This document shows positions 52,209 to 62,153 of a stretch of DNA of 64,000 nt, one piece after another. How positions within the stretch are numbered: position 1 is the stretch's first letter; every line of letters starts with the position of its first letter. The stretch covers positions 1 through 64,000 of the forward strand of contig JAQWLH010000026.1 of the NCBI GenBank assembly GCA_029247405.1, written 5' to 3'. Source of the stretch: Mariniblastus sp. (GTDB taxonomy: Bacteria > Planctomycetota > Planctomycetia > Pirellulales > Pirellulaceae). The notes beneath the pieces were generated by a model. The model worked only from the letters and a program-made list of their open reading frames with translations. It searched no databases and was not told where the DNA came from. The translations under genes were made by a program, and so were the position numbers.

Positions 52209-53252
52209 CTACTCGGTTTTCGCCGGTCGAGTTGGTCGTTTGGGGGGATCGTAAGTGCAGCAGTCATGGGGGCACACATCCCAGTTGGCAGGCATGTTGC
52301 CGATCGCTCGCTTTTCGGTTCCGCTGGTTCGCTCGAGGATCAACTCCCGAATCATTGAAATGAATTTGGGGTGAACCCCAACGGATTTGGCCCGCTGCAA
52401 ATTGATCCCTAGTTCATCGCAAAGCTCTCTAGCTTCGGTATCAAGATCAAATAATACTTCCATGTGATCGGAGACGAAACCAACGGGCATCATGACGATG
52501 TCTTTGACATCAGATTTCTGCTTCAGTTCCCCGATGTAGTCGCAGACATCAGGTTCTAACCAAGGTTGCAACGGGGGCCCGGATCGGCTTTGGTAGACCA
52601 GTTCCCATGGGTAATCCCCAATTTTCTCCATGATCAACCGGCAAGCCTCGTTTAGCTGAGTTGCATACTTAGACCCCTCTGCCATCGACATCGGAATGCT
52701 GTGGGCAGTAAAGACAAACCGCGTTGCGGATTGACGATCGCTTTGAACCTCATCAAACGCGGTTTGAACTCGGTCGGCGGAGGCTTCGATGTAAAGCGGA
52801 TGGTTAAACGGCATTCTCAGCTTGTGAACCTCGGGCGCTCCCTCACCAATCGCCGCTTGGGCGTCAGCGATATTTTCACGATACTGACGACAGCCTGAAT
52901 AACAACTGTAAATCGATGTAAAAAAGCCAAGTGCAGACTTTATTCCATCTTCTTGCATCTGCCGAAGCGCATCAGGCAGCATCGGATGCCAATTCCGATT
53001 GCCCCAATAAATTGGTAGATCAATTCCGTGGTCGGCTAATTCCTTTTTTAGAGCGGCAATCAGCTCGCGGTTCTGTCCATTGATCGGGCTGATACCGTCA
53101 AAATGATTGTAGTGCTCAGAAACCTCAAGCATCCTCTCGCGCGGTACATTCTTGCCGCGTAGGACGTTCTCCAAAAAGGGCATCACGTCATCTGGTCCCT
53201 CGGGGCCGCCAAAGGAAACTACCATCAAGGCGTCGTATTTTTTGTCAGACAT
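52209..53252 (-). CDS. hemH: Ferrochelatase
   Basis: A 347-residue ferrochelatase, which inserts ferrous iron into protoporphyrin IX or coproporphyrin III to make haem. Family features: ALMVVSFGGPEGPDDV at the start, the Y-W-G-N-R-N-W-H-P segment, VFTAHSIPM with the catalytic His, VYQSRSGPPLQPWLEP, and VMPVGFVSDHMEVLFDLDTE. The His residue and the E-V-L-F-D-L-D-x-E motif support activity. The C-terminus adds a short Cys-containing tail (DVCPHDCCTYDPP), possibly metal-binding. Confidence 0.93.
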   Translation of the reverse strand: MSDKKYDALMVVSFGGPEGPDDVMPFLENVLRGKNVPRERMLEVSEHYNHFDGISPINGQNRELIAALKKELADHGIDLPIYWGNRNWHPMLPDALRQMQEDGIKSALGFFTSIYSCYSGCRQYRENIADAQAAIGEGAPEVHKLRMPFNHPLYIEASADRVQTAFDEVQSDRQSATRFVFTAHSIPMSMAEGSKYATQLNEACRLIMEKIGDYPWELVYQSRSGPPLQPWLEPDVCDYIGELKQKSDVKDIVMMPVGFVSDHMEVLFDLDTEARELCDELGINLQRAKSVGVHPKFISMIRELILERTSGTEKRAIGNMPANWDVCPHDCCTYDPPKRPTRPAKTE

Positions 53253-53300
53253 GTTTTGCTTTAAGTATTAATGATGGGCAAAGTTTAAGTATTTGCGTTG

Positions 53301-53741
53301 TTAAGAACCGTTGCCGGTGAGAGCCGCAGTAACGAATTCTGGTATCAGTATCGCGAAAGGCGGCCCATTATCAGGAAAGCGGCAAAATGCGACTTTGAAG
53401 CTCCCCTCGACAAGAACATCCTGGTCGTGGTCCAAAATTTCAAATTTGTAAACGACTTGCTTACCGTCAATCTCGACTAACAACAGTCGGACAGTGACCT
53501 CCTGCTCAAACACAAGAGGCTGGTGAATTTTGAGTGAGACGTTGAGCCTTGGAAAGCCCATCGTTCCCTTCTCATCTCGCAAAATCACGCAGAGCCCACG
53601 ATTTCTGAGAAATGCGTACTCGGTTTCTTCCATCATTCGAACATAAGCCGAAAAATTGGCAAATCCGCTCGCGTCCGTATCGACAAATCGAACCTGTCGC
53701 GGATACTCGAACTGAGCGATGGTGGATGAAGCGATAGACAA
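53301..53741 (-). CDS. Hotdog-fold acyl-CoA thioesterase
   Basis: A 146-residue thioesterase of the 4-hydroxybenzoyl-CoA type. The signature VRFVDTDASGFANFSAYVR contains the catalytic Asp (D-T-D), followed by MEETEYAFLR and a strand HQPLVFEQEVTVRLLL. The open frame continues further upstream but overlaps the divergent methyltransferase; the TTG at 53741 gives a normal-length protein, so it was chosen. Start uncertain, family firm. Confidence 0.8.
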   Translation of the reverse strand: MSIASSTIAQFEYPRQVRFVDTDASGFANFSAYVRMMEETEYAFLRNRGLCVILRDEKGTMGFPRLNVSLKIHQPLVFEQEVTVRLLLVEIDGKQVVYKFEILDHDQDVLVEGSFKVAFCRFPDNGPPFAILIPEFVTAALTGNGS

Positions 53742-53802
53742 ATGCGGCGACCGACGTAAGCAGTTGAGAGATGTAGAAATTTTGCAGAAACACAGAACCT
53801 CT

Positions 53803-54594
53803 ATGAAACCGTCAGAAGACCATTGGCACAACCGGGCAGCATGGGATCAGTTGGCAAAAAAACAGGATCGTTTGGCAAAACCAGCCCGAGACATTGATTT
53901 CGTGGACCCCCTCAAGACCGTCGATGGCAAAGGCTGGCTTGGCCCTGATATCTCGGGTAAACGCGTTTTGTGCCTCGCGGCCGGAGGAGGACGACAAGGC
54001 CCAATTTATGCTGCGGCCGGAGCGATCGTGACCGTTGTCGACCTTAGCCCCGCAATGCTAGAACTCGATCGTGCTGTGTCTGCCGAACGCAACCTTCCCT
54101 TAAGGACCATCGAAGCCTCAATGGACGACCTCTCGGCTCTGACGGATCAATCTTTCGACATCGTCATCCACCCGGTCAGTACCTGCTACGTCCCCAATGT
54201 GAATCCAGTTTACCGGGAAGTTGCTCGGGTTCTCTCCACCGGTGGCCTTTACATCAGTCAACACAAACAACCCACCAGCCTGCAAACATCACTTGAAGCC
54301 AAACAAGCGGGATATCACCTCACGCAACGATACTACCAAACTGAACCGCTACCTCCCGCCAAGATTCCAAATTTGATTCGAGAGGAGGGAACACTCGAGT
54401 ACATTCATCGCTGGGAGGATTTGCTGGGAGGCATGTGCCGAGCCGGATTGTTCATTGAAGACATGACCGAACCGTTACACGCCAAACCGGAAGCCGAGTT
54501 GAATAGTTTTGCCCATCGCTGCCAGTTCGTCGCTCCGTACATCCGGATCAAAGCAAGAAAAGCCGGCGGAGTGAAACCGAGCTTGATTCTTTGA
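53803..54594 (+). CDS. SAM-dependent methyltransferase (type 11-like)
   Basis: A 263-residue protein starting MKPSEDHWHN. SAM-binding motifs: VLCLAAGGGRQGPIYAAAGA (motif I), VTVVDLSPAMLELD, and the motif IV-like FDIVIHPVSTCYV. The N-terminal HWHNRAAWDQLAKKQDRLAK is typical of a planctomycete/cyanobacterial subset of class I methyltransferases. Substrate unknown. Divergent from the thioesterase gene. Confidence 0.85.
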   Translation: MKPSEDHWHNRAAWDQLAKKQDRLAKPARDIDFVDPLKTVDGKGWLGPDISGKRVLCLAAGGGRQGPIYAAAGAIVTVVDLSPAMLELDRAVSAERNLPLRTIEASMDDLSALTDQSFDIVIHPVSTCYVPNVNPVYREVARVLSTGGLYISQHKQPTSLQTSLEAKQAGYHLTQRYYQTEPLPPAKIPNLIREEGTLEYIHRWEDLLGGMCRAGLFIEDMTEPLHAKPEAELNSFAHRCQFVAPYIRIKARKAGGVKPSLIL

Positions 54595-54665
54595 CTCAAC
54601 CCACGCCTTCGCCTTGCGGAAAAAATTACTCGTGGTATCACAAAGCATCAGACGCTTTCCCCCAC

Positions 54666-55685
54666 TTACTCTTTGATTTGTCTTTGCGAATCAAGATCCG
54701 ATGAATTGGACGACGATTCAATCCCATAAAAACGCAGAGCGTTACGATAGAACAGCTTTTCCGACATTCTAGGGCCCCGACTGTCAAAATATTCTCTCGT
54801 CAACTCGACGATCGAGGCATAATCTCCAGTGGTTCGAGTGACGGGCCAGTCGCTGCCAAAAACGATTCGGTCTTCTCCAAAGCACTCGACCGCCAGATCT
54901 AAAACCGGCCGATAAAAACCAAGATCCCGAGGCGCGGGTTGCTGCTTAGCACGACCATACAACGCCGATACCTTGCAGTAGACATTTTTAAACTTGGCGA
55001 CCGCTCGGAACTGTTTTACCCAATTCAAATTTAAGGCCTGATCGTCCAGTTTAACGTTTCCAAAATGGTCAAGGATGATCTTTAACTTGGGGACTCGCTG
55101 GGCAATGACCTTAACCTCCTCAAGCGTATAACCGCCGATAAGAAAATCGACGGTTTTGCCAGAATTGGCCGTCAGTTCCAAGTCTCGAAAAAACTCCTCG
55201 GAGAGATTTTCTTGATACTTGCCTGACAACCGATAACCAACGTACCGTTTATCTTTGCACAATTGCTTAAAAAGTGGCTTGAACTTGTCCGTTCCTATCA
55301 CCTCCGACAAATTACCCACGACACCACGATAAAGTTGCTTGTTGTGGGCTGTGATGTCCAAATTCCATTGATTGTCAGGCAAGCTCTGCCCCGCTTGAAC
55401 CACAATTACCCCGCGAACATGATTGGCTTTCGCAATGGGCTCATGCACCGCAGGCAACAGCGAGCGGTAGAGAACTTGATCGTCTTTTGAAATCCAGTAG
55501 ATCCCCTTGGGTCGCTGGAGATCCCAGAAGTGAACATGTGTGTCGACAATTTGAAGGTTTTCCTGAGCACCACCTGGAACAGGTAAGGCAAGCATGAAAG
55601 CAGCCCCAACGAGACCGAGGAGAATTTGAAGTTCGCTTCGACTCGAAGCGAACCAATGAAAGAACGATAAAAATAGGTGTTTCAT
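54666..55685 (-). CDS. Secreted amidohydrolase (amidohydro_2 family)
   Basis: A 339-residue protein with an N-terminal signal-peptide-like segment (GLVGAAFMLALPVPGGAQ). The TIM-barrel hydrolase pattern follows: VDTHVHFWDL (metal His pair), KIILDHFGN, and IVFGSDWPVTR near the end. This resembles L-fucono/rhamno-lactonases and related enzymes. Export is unusual for that group. It heads a run of minus-strand exported enzymes. Confidence 0.85.
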   Translation of the reverse strand: MKHLFLSFFHWFASSRSELQILLGLVGAAFMLALPVPGGAQENLQIVDTHVHFWDLQRPKGIYWISKDDQVLYRSLLPAVHEPIAKANHVRGVIVVQAGQSLPDNQWNLDITAHNKQLYRGVVGNLSEVIGTDKFKPLFKQLCKDKRYVGYRLSGKYQENLSEEFFRDLELTANSGKTVDFLIGGYTLEEVKVIAQRVPKLKIILDHFGNVKLDDQALNLNWVKQFRAVAKFKNVYCKVSALYGRAKQQPAPRDLGFYRPVLDLAVECFGEDRIVFGSDWPVTRTTGDYASIVELTREYFDSRGPRMSEKLFYRNALRFYGIESSSNSSDLDSQRQIKE

Positions 55686-55823
55686 TGAAGGCTCAATCAG
55701 GTCTGGGGTTGGTAATATTTTTCGTAATGTCCATGAATGCCATGCATCGTCTCAGGTTTGCTGCCAAGCACCGGTCGTCAATAACGAATCTGGCAATCCA
55801 GCGCTTCCAAGCAGTTTGCTTCG

Positions 55824-57713
55824 TTAACGCTCCATCGTTTGACTGACAACAATCGGAACGTAGCCGACTTCGAATCCTGAGGGCGGTGAGACTAAAATAG
55901 CGTGATCCAGCTTTGCCAGTCTTCCGCTGGATGGATCAGGGATATAATCCCCTGTGATAGGCCACGTTCGATGAATCTTTTCGACCTTTGCTTGCATTCG
56001 ATTTTTTTCTGCAACACTCCACTCGACAGCCACCAGCGACGGCTGATCGACGAAACGATACCAAGCATAAGTAACCACCGAACCATCCACCAAAGTCACC
56101 CGAGATGTTGCCGTTTTGGGCCCTGGTTTGGTCCAAATCTCTGACTGAGAAGAATGATAGTTCTGTTGCTTCTTGGCAGAGCGAAACTTTTGGTCAACGA
56201 GACTCAAACTCGGAGGGACTTCTTTTTCTTCGATTGCAACGCGTCGATCGCCATCCTGCTTAAAATATTGAGGGAGATATCCAGTCCCCCTCGCTTCGCT
56301 CCACTCAAGCCCAAAAACCTGCTTCCCGGGTTGCCCATAAATTTTTGTTTGGACGACACTGTCGATTCCAAGTAATTTTGTTCTCTTTGCTCCTTGATCA
56401 AAACGAATCGGCACCGCTTTCAAATTTGGTTTCCAGGACTTTTTTCGATCAACCAATCCGTTGGCACCGACCGAATTTTTCGCGTAGAACGTAACGTCCT
56501 GCATCAGTGAAGTTTCGCCATTTTGATTCACGGGAAACTGGATCTTGGGGATTTTTGAATAAGTCACACCTTTCTTGTCCGTCTCTTCAAAACAAGGGAC
56601 GGTATTCACCTCCATTGCTCCACTACCCATCGAGCCAGGTCTAGCATCGAGTCCACGTTTTTCGATAACTCGGTAGCCCTGCGATAACTGACTCCAAGTC
56701 TCCGGAATCCAAAATGCAACGGGACCTTTAAAATTCTGCGAGTTCAAAAATAGCGTCCAACTGTTATCGCCAGTCGAAGCCCCGGCTCCCTTCTTCTTGG
56801 ATGCCAAGGGCAACACCATCCATGCATTGCCCAGCAGGTTCCCGGTCTGTCCTGCTTCAAACGTCAGGCCATCCGGAGGGATCAAAAGACGGTTACTCAG
56901 CTGGGCAATTCCCATCTTTATCCCGGGCAGTGATTTCGTTTTTCCAAACCCCCAACCCGGTGAAGAAATTTCATGGTTGTAACCATTCGGGGTCCCGTTA
57001 ATTCGGTATTTGGGGCTGTGGGTTGGAAACTGCGTGGATACCCAATAGCCCAGTCCACCTTCAATCGTTTGAAATACATCGCGATAGTAGGGTCCACGCT
57101 CAGGCCAATTGTCCCGAGCCACCGTCCCCGGAGGACAGAGCGGTTTCTTAAAGTCGCGATTGTCAGGCGTAATCCAAGTCGAAGGCAAACCGATTTGAAA
57201 TTGGCTGATGGGGTCTTTCAACAGTGGCCAAACACTCACATAAAAGCTCGCCCCGTAACCGAATCCCTCGGGAGGTGCTTGAGCCCTCATGGAAATATAT
57301 CCATGGAAACCTCGCGATAGTTGAGGCAAGACCTTCACTCCCTCCTTCACATAGAGTGAGTTCTGAAACCAAAATCCGATGAGTTTGCCAGCCCGAAATT
57401 CCAACGCAAATTCGCGGTGTCCATTTTTAAGATATGGATTTGAAGGCCCAGTCTTCAGCACGCCTTTTTTTAAATCAAGAACTAGGCCCCACTTAACGCC
57501 TGCCTTGTTGACCCACTCTAATCGCTTGGCTCCATTCTTTAGCGACATCTCGATGCTGCCAACGTGCCACTTGTTTTCGACGGGCTCTCGGCGATAAGTT
57601 CCAACGAGTGCAATCTCATTCAATGCATCGACCTGCGCACAGACCGACTGCACCAAAGCGAGACAAGACACAACCGTGACAGCTAACAAAGTGACGAGCG
57701 AATTGAATTTCAT
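55824..57713 (-). CDS. Large secreted protein of unknown function
   Basis: A 629-residue protein with a clear signal peptide (residues ~6-26, ending QSVCAQ). The N-terminal ~120 residues read as a beta domain (LNEIALVGTYRREPVENKW, IGFWFQNSLYV). The rest has many Trp, Gly and Pro residues and phrases such as GFHGYISMRAQAPPEGFGYG, suggesting a beta-rich sugar- or polymer-binding fold. I do not recognise a family. It lies between an amidohydrolase and an S9 peptidase on the same strand. Confidence 0.65.
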   Translation of the reverse strand: MKFNSLVTLLAVTVVSCLALVQSVCAQVDALNEIALVGTYRREPVENKWHVGSIEMSLKNGAKRLEWVNKAGVKWGLVLDLKKGVLKTGPSNPYLKNGHREFALEFRAGKLIGFWFQNSLYVKEGVKVLPQLSRGFHGYISMRAQAPPEGFGYGASFYVSVWPLLKDPISQFQIGLPSTWITPDNRDFKKPLCPPGTVARDNWPERGPYYRDVFQTIEGGLGYWVSTQFPTHSPKYRINGTPNGYNHEISSPGWGFGKTKSLPGIKMGIAQLSNRLLIPPDGLTFEAGQTGNLLGNAWMVLPLASKKKGAGASTGDNSWTLFLNSQNFKGPVAFWIPETWSQLSQGYRVIEKRGLDARPGSMGSGAMEVNTVPCFEETDKKGVTYSKIPKIQFPVNQNGETSLMQDVTFYAKNSVGANGLVDRKKSWKPNLKAVPIRFDQGAKRTKLLGIDSVVQTKIYGQPGKQVFGLEWSEARGTGYLPQYFKQDGDRRVAIEEKEVPPSLSLVDQKFRSAKKQQNYHSSQSEIWTKPGPKTATSRVTLVDGSVVTYAWYRFVDQPSLVAVEWSVAEKNRMQAKVEKIHRTWPITGDYIPDPSSGRLAKLDHAILVSPPSGFEVGYVPIVVSQTMER

Positions 57714-57842
57714 TGACGACTTTTAAATATTAAGTTTGAAACAGGTGTTGAAACACCGATCGATTAGGACCGTTCAGCATTTCCTGCGCAAATGCGAATC
57801 TTCTCTTCACGCATTCACTTCATGAAGTTAATTAAACCGCGG

Positions 57843-59903
57843 TTATCTATTTGGCCCCGGCTGAAGGTGCTCGAGCAAATATCTTGCAATCAGCATTCTG
57901 ACGTGAACCACCGTTCCACGTCCCTCCCTCAGACCGTGATCGCGATTGGGATAGACCATGTAGTCAAACTGCTTGCCCAATTCGATCAATCGGTCAACCA
58001 ACCCCTCAATGATTTGAATGTGCGTGTTGGTCTCACCCGATCCTGTAATGATCAAAAGTTTACCTTTCAAACCGTTCGCAAAGTTGAGCGGTGCAGATTT
58101 TTTGTATCCCTCAGGATTGACAGCTCTGGTCCGCATAAAGATTTCTTGGAACCACGCATTGTAAAGATGAGGTTGCGGCTTGGGCACGACCGCAATTCCA
58201 ACGTGGTAATCATCGGGTTTACGAAACAAGGCATTTAGAGTGTTTGATCCGCCACCACTCCAACCCCAAATGCCGACACGGGAAAGATCGACATAGGATC
58301 GCATACGGCCCAATTCCTTGAGCCCAACTACTTGATCATCGGTCGAAAGCGGACCGAGACTCCCAAAAACGGACCGACGCCAAGCAGCTCCCTTGGGAGC
58401 GGGAGTCCCGCGATTATCGATCGAAACAACAAGATACCCGAGGTCAGCGATAACGCGAAGAAAATGGCTCTGCCCTGCCCCCCATTGATTCAAAACCGTT
58501 TGGGCATGAGGCTCGCCGTAAACATAAATGAAGACGGGGTATTTTTTAGTAGCGTCGAAGTCTCTCGGTTTAATCAACCAAGCATCCATACTAAGGCCTT
58601 TGCCGAGCTCCAACTGGAGGAATTCCGTTGGTCGCGAAATGACTGACTTCGCTCTTACCTGCACTTGTTCGTGCTTTTCCAGCACCTTAACAACCCGATG
58701 CCCTGAAACCTCAACCAGCTCGGTGACGGGTGGCGTGTCAAAATCTGAAAAGGTGTGAAATGCCCATTTCGCATCCGGAGAAAAGTTGTAGTCGTGGGTT
58801 CCAGCCTTGTCGCTCGGAGTGATTCGTTCCAATTGTCCGGATCCGGCTAAGGGAACACGATACAGATATTTATCGGTTGCATTGTCCGGCGAAGCGTAAA
58901 AGTAATACCAACCACCCGCCTCATCAACAATGGCGCGGTCAATGATGTCGTAGGGTCCAGGCGTTAGCAGCGATAACTCTTGACCGTTGCGTGAATACAA
59001 ATAAGCGTGTCGCCAACCATCTTTTTCACTAATGACGATGAATGCCTGCCCATTGCGAACCCACCTCAGGCCAGAGTTTTTTGCTTGGCTCGCGACCACC
59101 CAGGCAGGATTGGACTCGTCGAAAACCCTCTTCATCTTTCCGTCGGTGGATGCGAGAAAAAATTCACGCTTGTCACGAAATCGACTCAATCGCTCAACTA
59201 ACAATTCTTGTGAGTTGCCTGCCCACTCCACGAGCCCGAGATAGAACCCCTCCTCAGGCGATTCAATCGGCAACCACACTCTTTTCTTCCCCTCCACGTC
59301 CACAATCCCGACACGACTCATCGTAATCTTCTCACCGACACGAGCGAAACGTCGCTCACGAACTCCGGGATACGAAGGGTCTTGGGGCACGAGCATTGCC
59401 CGCTTTTTTACATTGCTGTTATCAGCTTCCGTGAAAACGATGTACTTTCCATTCGGGCTCCATTGGGGATTTCGATAATCAACTTCGCGATCAGGTTCGC
59501 GATCTGTCAATTGAGTCCGCTTCCCCGTAACCAAATCGAGGACAAAAAGATTGCGGTGACGATTCTCCAATTTGAGTTTGCCATCTGGCGAAACAAGACG
59601 CAGCGATCCCGAGTCTTTCTGAACCGTTGGCTTTGCGTCCGTTCGCTCTCCAGTGCGGACATCATAAAATTCAAAAATGGGTTTTCTGGTTTTTTGATCC
59701 CGTTTCTGAATCGTATATCCTGCACTATCGGCCCACCATTTCGCCGAAAACTTTCTGGCGTTGAAATCCCCCCTCTCATAGATCGCCTTCAGCCGCTTCT
59801 CTGTCGTCCCATCCAACCATGCTGTTGGTAGCGGTGATTGAGCGGCCGTACGCCCACACTGGATTGCAAAACAAAGGATAATTATCCCAACGAGGATGCG
59901 CAT
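57843..59903 (-). CDS. Secreted S9-family prolyl oligopeptidase (DPP-IV-like)
   Basis: A 686-residue serine peptidase with a signal peptide (ILCFAIQCGRTAAQ). Residues ~50-400 form the DPP-IV N-terminal beta-propeller (SPDGKLKLENRHRNLFVLDL, YRNPQWSPNGKYIVFTEADN). The catalytic domain follows, with the nucleophile motif G-W-S-G-G-G (G-W-S-Y-G-G in most relatives), an Asp segment near IITGSGETN, and NRDHGLREG for the His. It likely cleaves peptides after proline or similar residues outside the cell. Confidence 0.93.
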   Translation of the reverse strand: MRILVGIIILCFAIQCGRTAAQSPLPTAWLDGTTEKRLKAIYERGDFNARKFSAKWWADSAGYTIQKRDQKTRKPIFEFYDVRTGERTDAKPTVQKDSGSLRLVSPDGKLKLENRHRNLFVLDLVTGKRTQLTDREPDREVDYRNPQWSPNGKYIVFTEADNSNVKKRAMLVPQDPSYPGVRERRFARVGEKITMSRVGIVDVEGKKRVWLPIESPEEGFYLGLVEWAGNSQELLVERLSRFRDKREFFLASTDGKMKRVFDESNPAWVVASQAKNSGLRWVRNGQAFIVISEKDGWRHAYLYSRNGQELSLLTPGPYDIIDRAIVDEAGGWYYFYASPDNATDKYLYRVPLAGSGQLERITPSDKAGTHDYNFSPDAKWAFHTFSDFDTPPVTELVEVSGHRVVKVLEKHEQVQVRAKSVISRPTEFLQLELGKGLSMDAWLIKPRDFDATKKYPVFIYVYGEPHAQTVLNQWGAGQSHFLRVIADLGYLVVSIDNRGTPAPKGAAWRRSVFGSLGPLSTDDQVVGLKELGRMRSYVDLSRVGIWGWSGGGSNTLNALFRKPDDYHVGIAVVPKPQPHLYNAWFQEIFMRTRAVNPEGYKKSAPLNFANGLKGKLLIITGSGETNTHIQIIEGLVDRLIELGKQFDYMVYPNRDHGLREGRGTVVHVRMLIARYLLEHLQPGPNR

Positions 59904-60009
59904 TTATTTTTTTAACCTGTGCTGAAACAATTGATTTTAATTACGCTCAGCTTCCCCAAAATGGAAAGCCTTCGAGGGTGAACTACAGCATCTCCAGATC
60001 GCTGTGCCA

Positions 60010-60051
60010 TTAACTGTTTTTTCTTAACTGTTTTTTCTTAACTGTTTTTTA
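60010..60051. repeat. Three tandem copies of a 14-bp repeat
   Basis: TTAACTGTTTTTTC occurs at 60010-60023 and 60024-60037; a third copy, 60038-60051, differs only in the last base. It lies in the gap between the S9 peptidase gene and the sialate esterase gene. Confidence 0.9.
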
Positions 60052-60175
60052 AACCAAGGGTACTCAAGCCACTTTCCAGCGGATTTCAAACTCTGGCATT
60101 ATCCACCACCCTCGCGAAATCCAGCCTCTGGCTCAGCGAAACCAAACAACGAAACACGACTCACCGAGTTCATCA

Positions 60176-62071
60176 TCAGTTCTCTTGGGTAGTGCGTTCC
60201 AGGGCCGCCGCTTCAGCAATTATTCGCTCAACGTCTTGTTTCTTAAGCGCTTCAATTTGTTTTCGTCGTTGCTGACGACTGAGCTTGCCGGTGACCTTGG
60301 TTTCATGCACCCCAAGCGGAACGTTTTCCAAAGACCAATCGTCACTGCGTTGGGTGGCAAAAGGAATATCCGTCATCCGGTCGGCCTGCAAGTTGCCGAG
60401 TGGACTGCGCCCCCAGGCGTAACGATAATGCACCGGTTCGGTTACCATCGTGCTACTTAAGACAATGACTTTTTTGTCCGTTCGCGGTTGCCCCCGATCA
60501 TCTTTGCCAGTCACAAAATGCTCGGCTTTAGCTGGGTGAAATTTTCGATCATCACCTGCGACAGCGAACCCTAGAATCGGGCCTCCGTTGTCGACAGCAC
60601 TGGCGGGTTCATCAAGTCGCAACTCAATGCGACCTCCGACGACTTTCATTTCTTCAACCAACGGAGGCTTCCAACGAATCGTGCGGTCGAATCCGTACTG
60701 TGTGGATAACGCCCATCTTGCAATTCGCTCGCCGGCGGGGATTTTTAGTTGAGGGTGGTACCATCGACGACGTAAATCATACGTACTGGTAAAACCAATA
60801 TTCTTGTCTCCTGCTTTGTACAAATCGAGGAACGTTTGATATTGTGCTTCGCGAATGGCAGGCCCAGGATTAGCCATCATCTCACAGTAGTTATCAAGCG
60901 ATTGAATGGTTCCTTCAGTACAAAGTGAGAGGATGCCAAACGGCATTTTGGGATCGTTGAAAGCGGCACGCCAAGCAGTAATCATTTCTGGGAAAACATG
61001 GCGATACATGATCGTACCTTCAGTCCCATTAAAGCAGTTATTGTAACCTTGGTGAAAGATTGCACCTTTGACTTGAAGTCCAGCGAGAGGGCCAATCATA
61101 CTGGCATAGCAATTGCCGGGACGATTCTGATCCATCGCTGGACCAGGAAGAAGATCTGAAGGCTCGACTTCATTGGCGGGCATCGCGCGGCCTTCTTTCT
61201 TAAATCGAGCAACCTTCTGGCGATAGTTATTGATCCGCCGATCGAGGTCAGCCTGTGCATCCCAGCTTGAGACCTTTTGATCCCACTCCGCCAGAACAGA
61301 CTTCACTTCGGTTGAATTGATCTCTTTCAGAGTTGGGGTGGGTGTCCAAGTTTCTACCGTCGTACCGCCTCGCGAGGCATCAATCACACCAATGGGGACC
61401 TGTGTTGCCATGTGGATTCGACGAGCAAAAACGTACCCAATGGCAGACAACTCCCGTGCGATTTCAGGCGTGCAGACATCCCAGTCTCCTTTCCGATAAT
61501 GACGACCAAACCATCCGCTCCACTCGTAGAGGCGGGAAAATCCAGGTTTAGTATCCGGACCATTTTGTGCGGGAACGGTCAAGATCCTGATATTCGAAAA
61601 ATTGGCGGACACGATTTCAAGCTGGCCATTCTCAATCCTATCCAGCGGGAATTCCATGTTACTCTGCCCCCCCAGCACCCAGACATCACCAATCAGGATG
61701 TTCTCCATCACGAGCGTCTCTTTTGCCCCTTTGACGGTCAGCATTTGCGGGTCTTTGTTGGCCTCCATCGCTGGCAACGTTATTTTCCACTGCCGATCAC
61801 TTGCCGCGGTGGCGACCTGATCATGCTGACCCAGACTCACCGTGATTTCTTCCCCCTCGTCCGCCCAGCCCCAAATCAAAATTGGCTTGTCACGTTGCAA
61901 TACCATATTCGATTGAAAAACATTGCTGACACACAAGCCTTCACCAATTGCAGGAACTTCAATGACGTTTTCCTTGGGCATTTTTTTCGGACGATCTTGT
62001 GCATCCAAAACACCCTGAAAAAGTACGGCAAAAATCAGGGCCCAAGCCAATGAAAATCGGTTTCCAAGCAT
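60176..62071 (-). CDS. Secreted sialate O-acetylesterase family protein
   Basis: A 631-residue SGNH-type esterase with a signal peptide (LAWALIFAVLFQGVLDAQ). Motifs: VFQSNMVLQRDKPILIWGWA, the catalytic-Ser motif GGQSNMEFP, IGVIDASRGGTTVETWTP and FHQGYNNCFNG. Family members remove O-acetyl groups from sialic acids or other sugars. In this exported-enzyme run it may deacetylate glycans attacked together with the sulfatases. The substrate itself is inferred. Confidence 0.9.
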   Translation of the reverse strand: MLGNRFSLAWALIFAVLFQGVLDAQDRPKKMPKENVIEVPAIGEGLCVSNVFQSNMVLQRDKPILIWGWADEGEEITVSLGQHDQVATAASDRQWKITLPAMEANKDPQMLTVKGAKETLVMENILIGDVWVLGGQSNMEFPLDRIENGQLEIVSANFSNIRILTVPAQNGPDTKPGFSRLYEWSGWFGRHYRKGDWDVCTPEIARELSAIGYVFARRIHMATQVPIGVIDASRGGTTVETWTPTPTLKEINSTEVKSVLAEWDQKVSSWDAQADLDRRINNYRQKVARFKKEGRAMPANEVEPSDLLPGPAMDQNRPGNCYASMIGPLAGLQVKGAIFHQGYNNCFNGTEGTIMYRHVFPEMITAWRAAFNDPKMPFGILSLCTEGTIQSLDNYCEMMANPGPAIREAQYQTFLDLYKAGDKNIGFTSTYDLRRRWYHPQLKIPAGERIARWALSTQYGFDRTIRWKPPLVEEMKVVGGRIELRLDEPASAVDNGGPILGFAVAGDDRKFHPAKAEHFVTGKDDRGQPRTDKKVIVLSSTMVTEPVHYRYAWGRSPLGNLQADRMTDIPFATQRSDDWSLENVPLGVHETKVTGKLSRQQRRKQIEALKKQDVERIIAEAAALERTTQEN

Positions 62072-62153
62072 AGAGAGTTTTCTTTGTGTATACGCGGGTC
62101 AAGAAAATACGATGTCGCTTACAACAAACGCATCAACAGCCTCTTCAACGAAG

